From the NCBI GenBank assembly GCA_030619685.1, contig JAUXAX010000026.1:1-26371 (forward strand): DNA of 26,371 bases, written 5' to 3'. How positions within the stretch are numbered: position 1 is the stretch's first letter; each line of letters opens with the position of its first letter. Position numbers and translations under genes: made by a program. Origin of the DNA: Dehalococcoidia bacterium (GTDB lineage Bacteria > Chloroflexota > Dehalococcoidia > SZUA-161). Under the pieces are notes generated by a model. That model was not told where the DNA came from, searched no databases, and saw nothing but the letters and a program-made list of their open reading frames with translations. Positions 1 to 7,652 of this stretch are shown here, piece by piece.

Positions 1-1773
1 GCTCTCGATTCTCAGGTGCATTCGGTTGTCTGTCATCCGGCCGAGCAGCCGGTTAGCCTCCTCCTCGATCTCAGGAAGGGCCGACTCGATGATCATGGCC
101 TGTATTCCTTTCTTGCTGAAGGCAGTGGCCAGTTCATCATAGATGCTTCTCTCCTCCACCATCAGATGCAGCGCTCTGGTACTCTCTTCCCTTTCCTCCT
201 CCAATTGAGCACAGCGACGCAAGCTCGTTTGTATCTCAACCAGCTTGTCTCTGTAGCTCCGCTCCCGGTCTCGGAGTTCACGGTAGGATTTTTCAGCCTG
301 ATTGAACTCCTCCTCAATGCGAGGCAGAGACTCGATCTCCGCCAGAATTGCCTTCCTCCTTTCGGTATTCTCTTGAAGCGCAACACGCAAGTCCTCCACG
401 GCCTTCTGCGCATGAGCCAGGGCTTCCCCTTCTTGAGGGAGAGAGCTTTCCGCTTCGGTTCGCTCTCTCTCCAAGACCTCCGCCCGGCGTTCACACTGAC
501 TTCGCTCCGTGGTTATCGTGGTCTCCAGTTTGCCCACTTCTTGCCTCAGGTTTCCTAACTCCCCTTCTTTTTGCTGTAACTCGCCCAGGTTGGTTCGGTA
601 GGCATCGCCCTTCTCTCGCCCCTGGGCTTCGTAGTTAACCATGATGCGTTCTCGCCCCTCGACGCCCAACTCTGTGCCACACAGAGGGCATTCGGCTTCC
701 CCCTGCCCAAGTAGGTCAAGCTTGCCCTTCAGTTCCTCCATTTCCTTTTTCAATTGGACATTGGTAGAACTGAGGTAATGGATTCGATTGGAAAGCTCCT
801 CGGCGCGTTCTCTCATCCTACCCAGGTCTTGCTCCAGCTTGATCAGCTCATCTAGTCGTGCCCGTGTGCTGGCAAGATCCTCCTCGTAATTTGACAACAC
901 CTTCTCGTATTTCTCGATCTTGGAGCGGTGTTCCTTAGCGCGAATATCTAGATAGTGGAGTTGTTGATTCGCCTGCTCGATTTGCCTGCCGATTTCGTTA
1001 TACTGCTCGTCCTTGAGTTTCAAAGCTTCCCTGGATTGTCGCAGCGTAGTGAGTACTGATTCCTGCTTCTCTACCTCCGTACTGATCACAGAGATAGCTG
1101 CCTGCGTTTCCTGTAGGTCAGCCTCATATTTCCCCTTTTGTTCTAGCTGTTGCTCGATTCGGGCGAGGTCATCGCCTAGACTAAGCTGTTGGATTTCCCT
1201 CTCTCTTCGGCGGTCTCTTGCAAGTTTCTCAAGATCATCATATAGCGAGAGGCCGAGGATATTGGCAAGGACCTCCTTTCGCTGTCCGGGTGCCTTCATA
1301 CTGAACTCATCAGCGCGACCCTGAAGCAGTAGAGCGCTGTTGATGAATGTCTGGAAGTCCATGCGTAGTGTCTCGATTATCTTTCGCTGCGTTTCCCCAA
1401 TGGTATTGCCGGTGATCGGGGAGTAACCCTGCGGAGTAGCTATCTGTAGCTCCAGAATGCTCTGCCCCGTGCCTCGCAGACCGCTCCTGGTAAGCTTGCC
1501 CTTGGTGCGCTTACGCAGCACGCGATAGCTGTTTTGGCCTACAGCGAACTCGAACTCAACCTCCATCTCTCCCTCGCCTAGATGGATCAAGTCATCATCG
1601 CTTTTGGCTCTAGCCTTTCCCCACAGTGCCCAGGTGATGGCATCGAGCAGCGCCGACTTGCCATTACCATTGTCACCGCAAAGGCAAGCCACCTGGAAGC
1701 TTTCGAAATAAAGGGGTGGTACGTTATCGCGGTAACACATGAAGTTTCTGAGAGCAAGCTTAATCGGTATCAT
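1..1773 (-). CDS. sbcC: SbcC/Rad50-type SMC-like ATPase, exonuclease subunit (C-terminal part beyond window)
   Basis: Large subunit of the SbcCD (Rad50-Mre11) complex, which binds DNA ends and hairpins and uses ATP to control the SbcD nuclease. The frame is open from ATG at 1773 to base 1, giving 591 visible residues. Residues 33-40 (GDNGNGKS) are a Walker A P-loop, followed by LLDAITWALWG as in SbcC. After a head ending near residue 190 comes a long charged, heptad-like coiled coil. Its midpoint carries CPLC (C362/C365, bases 679-690), the Rad50 zinc hook, followed by a returning coiled coil. The signature, Walker B and D-loop half lies outside the window. A stop three codons upstream in the same frame supports this start. 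The gene begins 9 bp after the beta-CASP gene, so it is the last visible gene of the sbcD operon. Family is certain; the missing end only reflects the window edge. Confidence 0.93.
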   Translation of the reverse strand, partial: MIPIKLALRNFMCYRDNVPPLYFESFQVACLCGDNGNGKSALLDAITWALWGKARAKSDDDLIHLGEGEMEVEFEFAVGQNSYRVLRKRTKGKLTRSGLRGTGQSILELQIATPQGYSPITGNTIGETQRKIIETLRMDFQTFINSALLLQGRADEFSMKAPGQRKEVLANILGLSLYDDLEKLARDRRREREIQQLSLGDDLARIEQQLEQKGKYEADLQETQAAISVISTEVEKQESVLTTLRQSREALKLKDEQYNEIGRQIEQANQQLHYLDIRAKEHRSKIEKYEKVLSNYEEDLASTRARLDELIKLEQDLGRMRERAEELSNRIHYLSSTNVQLKKEMEELKGKLDLLGQGEAECPLCGTELGVEGRERIMVNYEAQGREKGDAYRTNLGELQQKEGELGNLRQEVGKLETTITTERSQCERRAEVLERERTEAESSLPQEGEALAHAQKAVEDLRVALQENTERRKAILAEIESLPRIEEEFNQAEKSYRELRDRERSYRDKLVEIQTSLRRCAQLEEEREESTRALHLMVEERSIYDELATAFSKKGIQAMIIESALPEIEEEANRLLGRMTDNRMHLRIES

Positions 1774-1782
1774 TGCCGTCGC

Positions 1783-3375
1783 TCAAATCATGTATTCCTT
1801 CCCCTCTTCGGGGTTCACCACTTTTGTACTCACAGGCACGATTTGGTCAAATATCTCAGGATAGCGCGTGTGCACGGAGAAAACTGCTTTAGGGTTGATA
1901 TCATGTATCAATTGCTTTATCTCAGGCCGTGAAGCATGCCCAGATGCGTGAACATAAAGGGGGTCGTGTGTCGGAGAATTGATGTCGAAGTGTCGAAGCC
2001 ACATTCTCACTCTTTCCTCATCAAGTCTCATCTCCTCATTGAAGGGTTCACTTGAAGCGCGTATATACGTACTGCCCTGTGCAGGTCTCAGATCGACAAG
2101 CTCGTTGAAATCGTAGTAGTCTAGGTGAACGAGATATTTCGAGGGATTCTGCTTTATCTGGTAGGCCCTGATGCCGTTGGTGAAGTGTTCAAGGTTGACT
2201 GTTGATGGATCACCTCTGTCCCAGTCAACGCTGTAGCCGGCATCGCATTTGGAGTAGACGTAATCACCCTTGCTATATATCATGTTTTGCTTTCTTTTAA
2301 GGTAAACTCGCACCGCTTCTTCGCCTGAGACATCACCTATGCCTAGCTCTTCGATGTGCTTTAGTCTGTTGAGCAGAAAGGCGAGCTTTGGTGATATCAC
2401 CAGTATCCTGTTTGTCCGTTCAGCTACGTTCTTCATCGTTTGGTATCTGGTTATATCCTTCCATGCGAACCCAACCATGGCCAGCCCTTTTGTTTGGGAC
2501 ACTAGGTCTAGGCAATGTTCCTCCACGCTACTCTCACTATCGGGAGTATCCTTATTTATCCTTGTCCCCTCGATAATCAAACCATCGGGTGTCACACCTT
2601 TCAATAAGCTTTTGAAGTTCTCCGTCAGATAGCTTCTTCTGCCGTGGAAACGCAGATCGCCTGTGTAGACAATGGTCTTACCGTCGGAGGTAGTAAGAAG
2701 AAACGCCATAGCCCCTGGCACGGAGTGGTCCACGGGGAACGACTGCACCTGGATATCTCCTATGCCAATGCCCTGAGCCAGCGTTCTGTATTCCCTTTGC
2801 ACAGGTTCCGTGGTGATAGTGTATGCTCCGGGGAAATAGGAGCTTTTCCCCAGCGTAGAGAGCGCTCTCTTCTTGGCTACAGTGAATTCGTGCTCAAATC
2901 CTCCCTGGCCTACGGCTTCGGCAGTTTCGATAATAATCTTGGTGATTTCCGAACAGTAGATAGGTATCTTCTCATCCAGAAGAGAGATGTATTGGAAGTG
3001 ATCCAGGTGTCCATGCGAGATCAGCACCCCTTGAATGAAGGGACTTCCGTTCTTTTGGGCAACCTCGTCATAGCTCTTGACATCGCTTATCCAGAGGGAC
3101 ATATCGTCACAACCGATCTCCTTCATGACATCTTCGATACCGTTGATCTTCAGCAGGTCGTTCCTATAGATTCCGTCCATTCTCGGTGTCATGCCGAGTT
3201 CCATCAAATCTCTTAGGCCGTTATTCGTCCTGGGCTGGAGGTACTCTTCATAGAAGTCGCCCTTCCTATCGAAACACATTCCAAAGTCCAGGAAAACCCT
3301 GGTGCCTTTGTCTTCCAATAGGATTTTGTTGCCCCCGATTTCACCAATCCCGCCGTAAAAAGTCAGCGATGCCAC
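1783..3375 (-). CDS. Beta-CASP metallo-beta-lactamase nuclease, RNase J-like
   Basis: 530-residue metallo-beta-lactamase protein of the beta-CASP group, whose members cut RNA or DNA with two zinc ions. Visible motifs: GGIGEIGGN near the N-terminus, motif 2 HGHLDH (121-126), motif 3 H217, motif 4 TGDLRFHG (239-245), beta-CASP motif A IIEGTR (267-272), motif B HASGH (476-480) and motif C SVHTRYPE (500-507). It differs from RNase J in two ways: about 50 extra residues before the HxHxDH motif (roughly 60-115), and an end only about 25 residues after motif C, so the RNase J C-terminal domain is missing. The start is GTG, chosen for the GGGAGGG ribosome site just upstream and because MASLTFYGG begins the fold. 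It lies 17 bp after the PD-(D/E)XK gene and 9 bp before sbcC, which suggests DNA repair rather than RNA turnover. The substrate cannot be read from sequence. Confidence 0.88.
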   Translation of the reverse strand: MASLTFYGGIGEIGGNKILLEDKGTRVFLDFGMCFDRKGDFYEEYLQPRTNNGLRDLMELGMTPRMDGIYRNDLLKINGIEDVMKEIGCDDMSLWISDVKSYDEVAQKNGSPFIQGVLISHGHLDHFQYISLLDEKIPIYCSEITKIIIETAEAVGQGGFEHEFTVAKKRALSTLGKSSYFPGAYTITTEPVQREYRTLAQGIGIGDIQVQSFPVDHSVPGAMAFLLTTSDGKTIVYTGDLRFHGRRSYLTENFKSLLKGVTPDGLIIEGTRINKDTPDSESSVEEHCLDLVSQTKGLAMVGFAWKDITRYQTMKNVAERTNRILVISPKLAFLLNRLKHIEELGIGDVSGEEAVRVYLKRKQNMIYSKGDYVYSKCDAGYSVDWDRGDPSTVNLEHFTNGIRAYQIKQNPSKYLVHLDYYDFNELVDLRPAQGSTYIRASSEPFNEEMRLDEERVRMWLRHFDINSPTHDPLYVHASGHASRPEIKQLIHDINPKAVFSVHTRYPEIFDQIVPVSTKVVNPEEGKEYMI

Positions 3376-3392
3376 TGGTGCCCTCCCTCTTG

Positions 3393-4157
3393 TTAGAAAT
3401 CTGGCTCTTCTTCCTCCAAGGCCAGGCTAGGTATTTCTTCCTTACTGGGGCAGATCTCGAGAAAATCGCAAGTCCCGCAGTAGCTGTTTATGGTGGCTGG
3501 ATACTTCCTCTCGGCGAGAATCCTGTCAACCGTTCCAACTACATAATCAGCGGCTTGCTCCAAATCTGCGGCAGTTGGCTGAAGGGTCTGGAATTCACCA
3601 GCTTCCAGGTAGAGATAAGAGACCTTGCTAACCGGTAGTTGCTGCTCCCTGGAAAGAACCAGGGCGTAGATATAAAGCTGGTTGTGATCTATCTCTTCCG
3701 GCATTTTGCCGGTCTTATAATCGATGATGTGCAAACCGCCCTCGGCTTCTTGATCAACTCGATCTATTCTGCCAACCAAGGTGATCTTTGGTGACAGCTC
3801 TGCCCTATGGAAGTCTTCCGCCATAAGTGGCGTGACGGATAAGTCTTGGTTCTGGGCAAACCAACGCACTTGGCTAAGTGCCCTTTCGCCCCACTGTTTT
3901 TCGTCGTCCAGGTCCTTGAACCCCTTACGGTTATGCTGCCACTTCTCACGTAACAGATTCTCCAGTCTTGACACAGTTCGCTCTTCAACGGGAACAACGG
4001 TGAGAAAATCCCTGAGCGCAGCATGGATGTGGTCGCCCATGGTGAAGTAGGGCCGCGGCTTGCCATAGATTCTTGCCAGGTCATCTATATAGTGGAGCTT
4101 GTACCGCCTGGGGCACTGCTCAAACATTCTTAGCCTAAAGGAGGAAGCCTTAAACAC
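3393..4157 (-). CDS. PD-(D/E)XK nuclease with iron-sulfur cysteines (RecB/AddB/Cas4-like)
   Basis: 254-residue stand-alone nuclease of the RecB/Cas4 branch of the PD-(D/E)XK superfamily. Catalytic pattern: H45 in GDHIHAALRDFL, D132 in GRIDRVD, D146 and K148 in IIDYKTG, and the QLYIYAL helix (160-166). Four cysteines fit an iron-sulfur staple as in AddB and Cas4: C15 in FEQCPRRYKL, and C227, C230 and C236 at the C-terminus. Such enzymes cut single strands or process DNA ends. The start is GTG at 4157, overlapping the sbcD stop by 8 bp. The next ATG (4127) would remove the conserved strand before C15, so GTG is preferred; an AAAGGA ribosome site lies inside the sbcD end. There is no Cas1 or repeat array nearby, so it is not called cas4; no helicase domain is present either. 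The overlap with sbcD implies translational coupling and joint action on DNA ends. Confidence 0.88.
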   Translation of the reverse strand: MFKASSFRLRMFEQCPRRYKLHYIDDLARIYGKPRPYFTMGDHIHAALRDFLTVVPVEERTVSRLENLLREKWQHNRKGFKDLDDEKQWGERALSQVRWFAQNQDLSVTPLMAEDFHRAELSPKITLVGRIDRVDQEAEGGLHIIDYKTGKMPEEIDHNQLYIYALVLSREQQLPVSKVSYLYLEAGEFQTLQPTAADLEQAADYVVGTVDRILAERKYPATINSYCGTCDFLEICPSKEEIPSLALEEEEPDF

Positions 4158-5382
4158 TATCCTTTCCCTCTTGTATCAGCCTTTCCCCGTATTCCAGAAG
4201 GAGCCGGGCTCGATCTTTGGGCGTCTTCCTGGATTCAAGGTATAACTTCAATGCTTCCAGGGGAGTTATTCCCTCTGCTGAATAAGCTCCCAGCCTGCTG
4301 CGGTGCTCTTGCTCTACCTCTTTATTGATAGCGGCGATGAAGTATGCCCCCTTGAGCGCTTTTCGTATCTCATTATCTTGGATCAGCCCCTCTTTTTCCG
4401 CTGAGACCTTGATCTGCAGGCGGACTATGGCATCCTCAAAGCCCTTCTTGGCAAGAGCATGAAGAACTGCGCCAGTTGGGTCGCCGGTATTGGCGTCAAC
4501 CTTAATGGTTAGGAAGCGTCGCGCTTTAACCTCGTGAAACTCGTAGGACCGCACCCGCCCACCTCTATCGGCGGCTTCATCCACTTCCACGACGTAAAAT
4601 CCCTTCTCCTGCCCCTCGTCACCGAAGTCGATGGTTTGCAGGCTCCCCGGGTAGACAACTGGTACCGGGTGGTCAATTCTCTGCTGATTGTGCACATGGC
4701 CGAGAGCCACGTAATCGAAGGCGGGATTAGCGATGGTGCTCTGGAGCAAGACGTAGTCCCGGCCCGCCAGCATCGTTTTCTCCGAACCGGGCATAGCGCC
4801 TGAGTGCGCCAGGTGTCCGGCAAGGATGGCGGGCAGACCAGGATCGAGTTTCTTCACCTCGGCGTTAAGCCAGTTGGTCAGGATTTCCTGAATCCTCTCA
4901 TTGATCTGATCCAGAGACAGGTTCTTTGTGTCTTCGCGGCTCAGCAATTTGCTGCGCCTTATCCAGGGTAGAGCCACGATCTGCAACACGCCTTTCCCTG
5001 TCTCTACGCGGTAGCTTTGAGGCTGGTTGGCAACCATTACGTTCTCGATTGCCAGGGTGTCGAATATCTCCACTGCAGTGGCTCGCCCTATTGCATGGGG
5101 CAGGTCATGGTTGCCTACCAGAAGGAAGACAGGGATATTGCTAGCACTTAGCTGCCTGATGCGCTTGGCGAACTCCCGCTGATAGGTCTGACTGGGATCA
5201 CGGCTCTTGTAGGCATCGCCGCAGAAAAGGACCAAGTCCACATCATTGTTCAGGGCAAAGTCCACTACCTGGTCCAAAGCAGCCAAGAAATCATTGAGGC
5301 GGGAGGACAGGCCTGTGCTGGGATCGATGCGCCCATAGGTCTCTATCCCGAGATGAAGATCAGCGAAGTGAAGTATGCGCAT
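4150..5382 (-). CDS. sbcD: SbcD/Mre11-type DNA exonuclease subunit
   Basis: 410-residue calcineurin-like phosphoesterase, the nuclease partner of SbcC in double-strand break and hairpin processing; length is normal for SbcD. Two-metal motifs are all present: D8 and H10 in HFADLHLG, D56 in CGDAY, N91-H92-D93 in GNHD, H190 in AGHLAHSG, and H229/H231 in GHVHNQ, followed by YPGSLQTIDFGDE. The rest (about 270-410) is the capping and SbcC-binding region. The ATG at 5382 follows a purine-rich leader and puts MRILHFADLHLG at the N-terminus, as usual. It is the first gene of the tight repair block: its stop overlaps the next gene by 8 bp, while the alcohol dehydrogenase ends 27 bp upstream. sbcC is separated from it by two other nuclease genes, whereas sbcD and sbcC are normally adjacent. 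Confidence 0.95.
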   Translation of the reverse strand: MRILHFADLHLGIETYGRIDPSTGLSSRLNDFLAALDQVVDFALNNDVDLVLFCGDAYKSRDPSQTYQREFAKRIRQLSASNIPVFLLVGNHDLPHAIGRATAVEIFDTLAIENVMVANQPQSYRVETGKGVLQIVALPWIRRSKLLSREDTKNLSLDQINERIQEILTNWLNAEVKKLDPGLPAILAGHLAHSGAMPGSEKTMLAGRDYVLLQSTIANPAFDYVALGHVHNQQRIDHPVPVVYPGSLQTIDFGDEGQEKGFYVVEVDEAADRGGRVRSYEFHEVKARRFLTIKVDANTGDPTGAVLHALAKKGFEDAIVRLQIKVSAEKEGLIQDNEIRKALKGAYFIAAINKEVEQEHRSRLGAYSAEGITPLEALKLYLESRKTPKDRARLLLEYGERLIQEGKDSV

Positions 5383-5409
5383 CGTCCTGTTTCCCCCCGA
5401 GCTACAATC

Positions 5410-6414
5410 CTACTCAGAAACCCTCAAGACCCCTGCGCCTTGGATTTTGCCCTGTTTGAGCAGCAACAGGGAGCGGTTGGCCTCCTCCAGTGCAAATGCC
5501 TGGACTTCCGTATGAATTGGGATCTCTGCTGCAAGAGAAAGGATGTCCTCAGCATCCTTTCGGGTGCTGTTTGCCACGCTCCTTACCGTTTTCTCGTAAT
5601 AGAGATGCTCCTGATAGTCCATTTCGGGGATAGGCGTCATATAGATGCCCGCAAGCGCCAGGGTGCCGCCTTTTTCCAGAACCCTTAGGGCATCGAGGAC
5701 CAGCTTTCCTGCGGGGGCGAAGATAATGGCGCTCTGAAGCTTTGCGGGAGGATTCTCTTCTGCCCTCCCCGTCCAAACTGCGCCTAGCTTTTGGGCGAGG
5801 TTACGGTGCTCCTCGCTTCTGGAGAATACGAACACCTCGCAGCCCCAGTACTTCGCCACCTGGATAACGATGTGAGCCGAAGCGCCGAATCCATAGAGGC
5901 CGAGACGACCGCCCTTTGCGATGTCCGACAGGCGCAGTGAGCGAAATCCTATGATGCCGGCGCAGAGCAGGGGGGCGGCCTCCAGGTCGGAGAATCCGTC
6001 CGGAATGGGGTAGGCGAAATCCTCGGGGACAACAGTGTACTGAGCATAGCCTCCGTCCACATCATACCCTGTGAAACGGGCTTTCTCGCAGAGGTTCTCA
6101 TTACCCCTGATGCAGAAGTCACATTCTCCGCAGGTAGAGTTGAGCCAGGCCACCCCCACCCGATCCCCCTCCTGAAACCGGGTGACCTTTTCACCGATCG
6201 TATCCACTACCCCTACGATTTCATGCCCGGGAATAACCGGCAGCTTCTTCGAGGGAAGTTCGCCTTCTACAACATGGAGATCGGTATGACATACGCCACA
6301 CGTCGAGATCTTGACGCGGACCTCTCTAGGCCCTGGTATCGGGTCAGCCATCTCGACCATTGCCAGAGGCTCTTCCTCAATAGGGCGTGCTTCCTTCAAA
6401 ATCATCGCCTTCAT
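5410..6414 (-). CDS. Zinc-dependent alcohol dehydrogenase (MDR family)
   Basis: 334-residue cytosolic medium-chain dehydrogenase that oxidises alcohols or reduces aldehydes with NAD(P). Catalytic zinc ligands fit C39 (GVCHTDLH), H64 (PGHE) and C151 (LLCAG). The structural zinc site is C95, C98, C101 and C109 in STCGECDFCIRGNENLC. The Rossmann turn reads YGFGASAH, a form seen in AdhA-like zinc alcohol dehydrogenases in place of the usual GxGxxG. The ATG at 6414 (MKAMILKEA) matches family N-termini; a TTG four codons upstream is possible but has no better ribosome site. It ends 27 bp before sbcD and begins about 20 bp after the unknown membrane protein, so it may share a transcript with the repair genes. 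Nothing in the sequence links it functionally to them. Substrate unknown. Confidence 0.92.
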   Translation of the reverse strand: MKAMILKEARPIEEEPLAMVEMADPIPGPREVRVKISTCGVCHTDLHVVEGELPSKKLPVIPGHEIVGVVDTIGEKVTRFQEGDRVGVAWLNSTCGECDFCIRGNENLCEKARFTGYDVDGGYAQYTVVPEDFAYPIPDGFSDLEAAPLLCAGIIGFRSLRLSDIAKGGRLGLYGFGASAHIVIQVAKYWGCEVFVFSRSEEHRNLAQKLGAVWTGRAEENPPAKLQSAIIFAPAGKLVLDALRVLEKGGTLALAGIYMTPIPEMDYQEHLYYEKTVRSVANSTRKDAEDILSLAAEIPIHTEVQAFALEEANRSLLLLKQGKIQGAGVLRVSE

Positions 6415-6434
6415 TGTCTCAAGCAATTACAGAA

Positions 6435-6983
6435 CTACAATTCTTGCAACCGCTGGTTAATTAGCCTTTGAATTTTTGTGATGCTTTTCTTTATTTTCCT
6501 TAACTCATTAAATACACCTTGGCCGTCGGGAATCTCTACGTAGCTAATCTTAAAGTAGGCTATTGACAGTTGCGCCCACAGATCTTGGGCGGCATCGATG
6601 ATTTTCTGGTCATCCAGCTCAAACTTGGCTCGCTGATAATTTCCACTTGCTATGTAAGAAATCCAATCGTCGTTAGCGGCTTTCAGGGCATCCTGTACCA
6701 ATTCGATTCTTACAGGGGGGTGACTGGTGTATTGCGTCTGCAAGTCCTCAATTCTTGCGATGTACTTCTGTGCCATGTTTGCCAACTCACGTCGGAATGC
6801 CAGTAATGGTGTACTCCTTACCTCTCTCATTCGCTGACGTTGATCTTTGTCCTTTTCATGCGCCAGTTCTTTCTCTAGCCGTTCTATGGCTGCCCTGTAT
6901 TGACTGCGTGCAATCAACCACGCAAATAAGCCAGTTGCTACAGCAGGGATAACTGCCAGCAGTACGCTCCCATACCAAGGCAT
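6435..6983 (-). CDS. Unknown membrane-anchored coiled-coil protein
   Basis: 182-residue protein I do not recognise. Residues 5-25 form one hydrophobic segment (SVLLAVIPAVATGLFAWLIA) followed by basic residues, suggesting an N-terminal membrane anchor with the rest cytoplasmic. Residues about 29-55 are strongly charged and heptad-like (IERLEKELAHEKDKDQRQR). The remainder (60-182) looks helical with regular hydrophobic spacing and ends in a basic helix (LRKIKKSITKIQRLINQRL). No catalytic motif or cysteine is visible. The start is well supported: GGAGG lies 8 bp before the ATG. It sits between the dinB-like gene and the alcohol dehydrogenase on the same strand. Its base usage looks more AT-rich than its neighbours toward the 3' end, which might mean later arrival, but this is weak. 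Confidence 0.7.
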   Translation of the reverse strand: MPWYGSVLLAVIPAVATGLFAWLIARSQYRAAIERLEKELAHEKDKDQRQRMREVRSTPLLAFRRELANMAQKYIARIEDLQTQYTSHPPVRIELVQDALKAANDDWISYIASGNYQRAKFELDDQKIIDAAQDLWAQLSIAYFKISYVEIPDGQGVFNELRKIKKSITKIQRLINQRLQEL

Positions 6984-7053
6984 TGTATTACCTCCAACCT
7001 CATTCCTCGAAGCCCAGCCACCTTGTCCCCCCGGGGCGCAGGGCTGCTGTTGC

Positions 7054-7578
7054 TCAAGATTGGCTGCCTTGCTCTCTTACCAGCCCTCGTATGTAGGCTA
7101 CTTGGCCTACGTGCTGAGCTAGCTCAATGAGCAGGTGCCCTATCAGGTTGCCGATGCTGACCTCGCCGAAGAGACGGGACTTGACTATCTCATCGAATCT
7201 GGCGGGGGCCATATTGCGCAGGTAGTCCACAGTGCTGGCTCGCACTGCCTCACCATAGGCAATGAGGTCGCGGAGTTGGACTGGCGGGAAGCTGGCCACC
7301 TGTTCCGCGGTATAGCCGAAGCCGGTAACCCTGGGATCGTCTGGCAGGCTCAGCTTCTCATGCCATCTCTCCGATTCCCACACCTGAGGCACACGCTGGA
7401 ACAAATAGTGAAAGAACCAGTCCTCCGCACGCGCCATATGCCAGAGGATGAAGGCGATGTGGTTGGCTCCCGGCTGCGGCTGCCTCATCAACTCTTCCTG
7501 ACTCAGGCCGTCCACTGCCTGCATGAGGGCTGACTGCGACTCGTTAAAGGTCTGCAGGGCAAAATCCTTTACATCCAT
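7054..7578 (-). CDS. DinB-like four-helix metal-binding protein
   Basis: 174-residue DinB/YfiT-superfamily protein, a four-helix bundle that usually holds a divalent metal through three histidines; many members are thiol-dependent transferases or of unknown role. The typical ILWHMARAEDWFF motif gives H47, and the C-terminal helix GHLLIELAQHVGQVAYIRGL gives H148 and H156. Position 152, where many members carry a metal-binding histidine, is glutamate here, so the metal site may be altered or use Glu. The ATG at 7578 is preceded by GAGGAGG, a strong ribosome site. It follows glyS by about 75 bp and precedes the membrane protein by 70 bp, all on one strand. DinB is a historical name and does not imply DNA polymerase IV. 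Confidence 0.87.
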   Translation of the reverse strand: MDVKDFALQTFNESQSALMQAVDGLSQEELMRQPQPGANHIAFILWHMARAEDWFFHYLFQRVPQVWESERWHEKLSLPDDPRVTGFGYTAEQVASFPPVQLRDLIAYGEAVRASTVDYLRNMAPARFDEIVKSRLFGEVSIGNLIGHLLIELAQHVGQVAYIRGLVREQGSQS

Positions 7579-7652
7579 TTTCCTCCTCGCGTTTCCATAC
7601 CAGTTTTGCCCGAAATGCCGATTCCTCTCTGGCGATAATGGAGCCCCACCTT

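Noticed and set aside
16..558. 180-codon plus-strand frame at the left edge
   Set aside because: Exact antisense of the SbcC coiled coil; its Leu/Ser/Phe-rich make-up is the mirror of Glu/Lys/Arg-rich coil codons.
2644..3216. 190-codon plus-strand frame opposite the beta-CASP gene
   Set aside because: Antisense shadow; the minus-strand frame carries all beta-CASP motifs.
3393..4157. Calling the PD-(D/E)XK nuclease cas4
   Set aside because: No Cas1, Cas2 or repeat-spacer array in the window, and the gene is coupled to sbcD; RecB/AddB-like is the safer label.
7021..7052. GC-rich CCCCCCGGGG stretch downstream of the dinB-like gene as a terminator
   Set aside because: Pairing is irregular and no T-tract follows on the minus strand.
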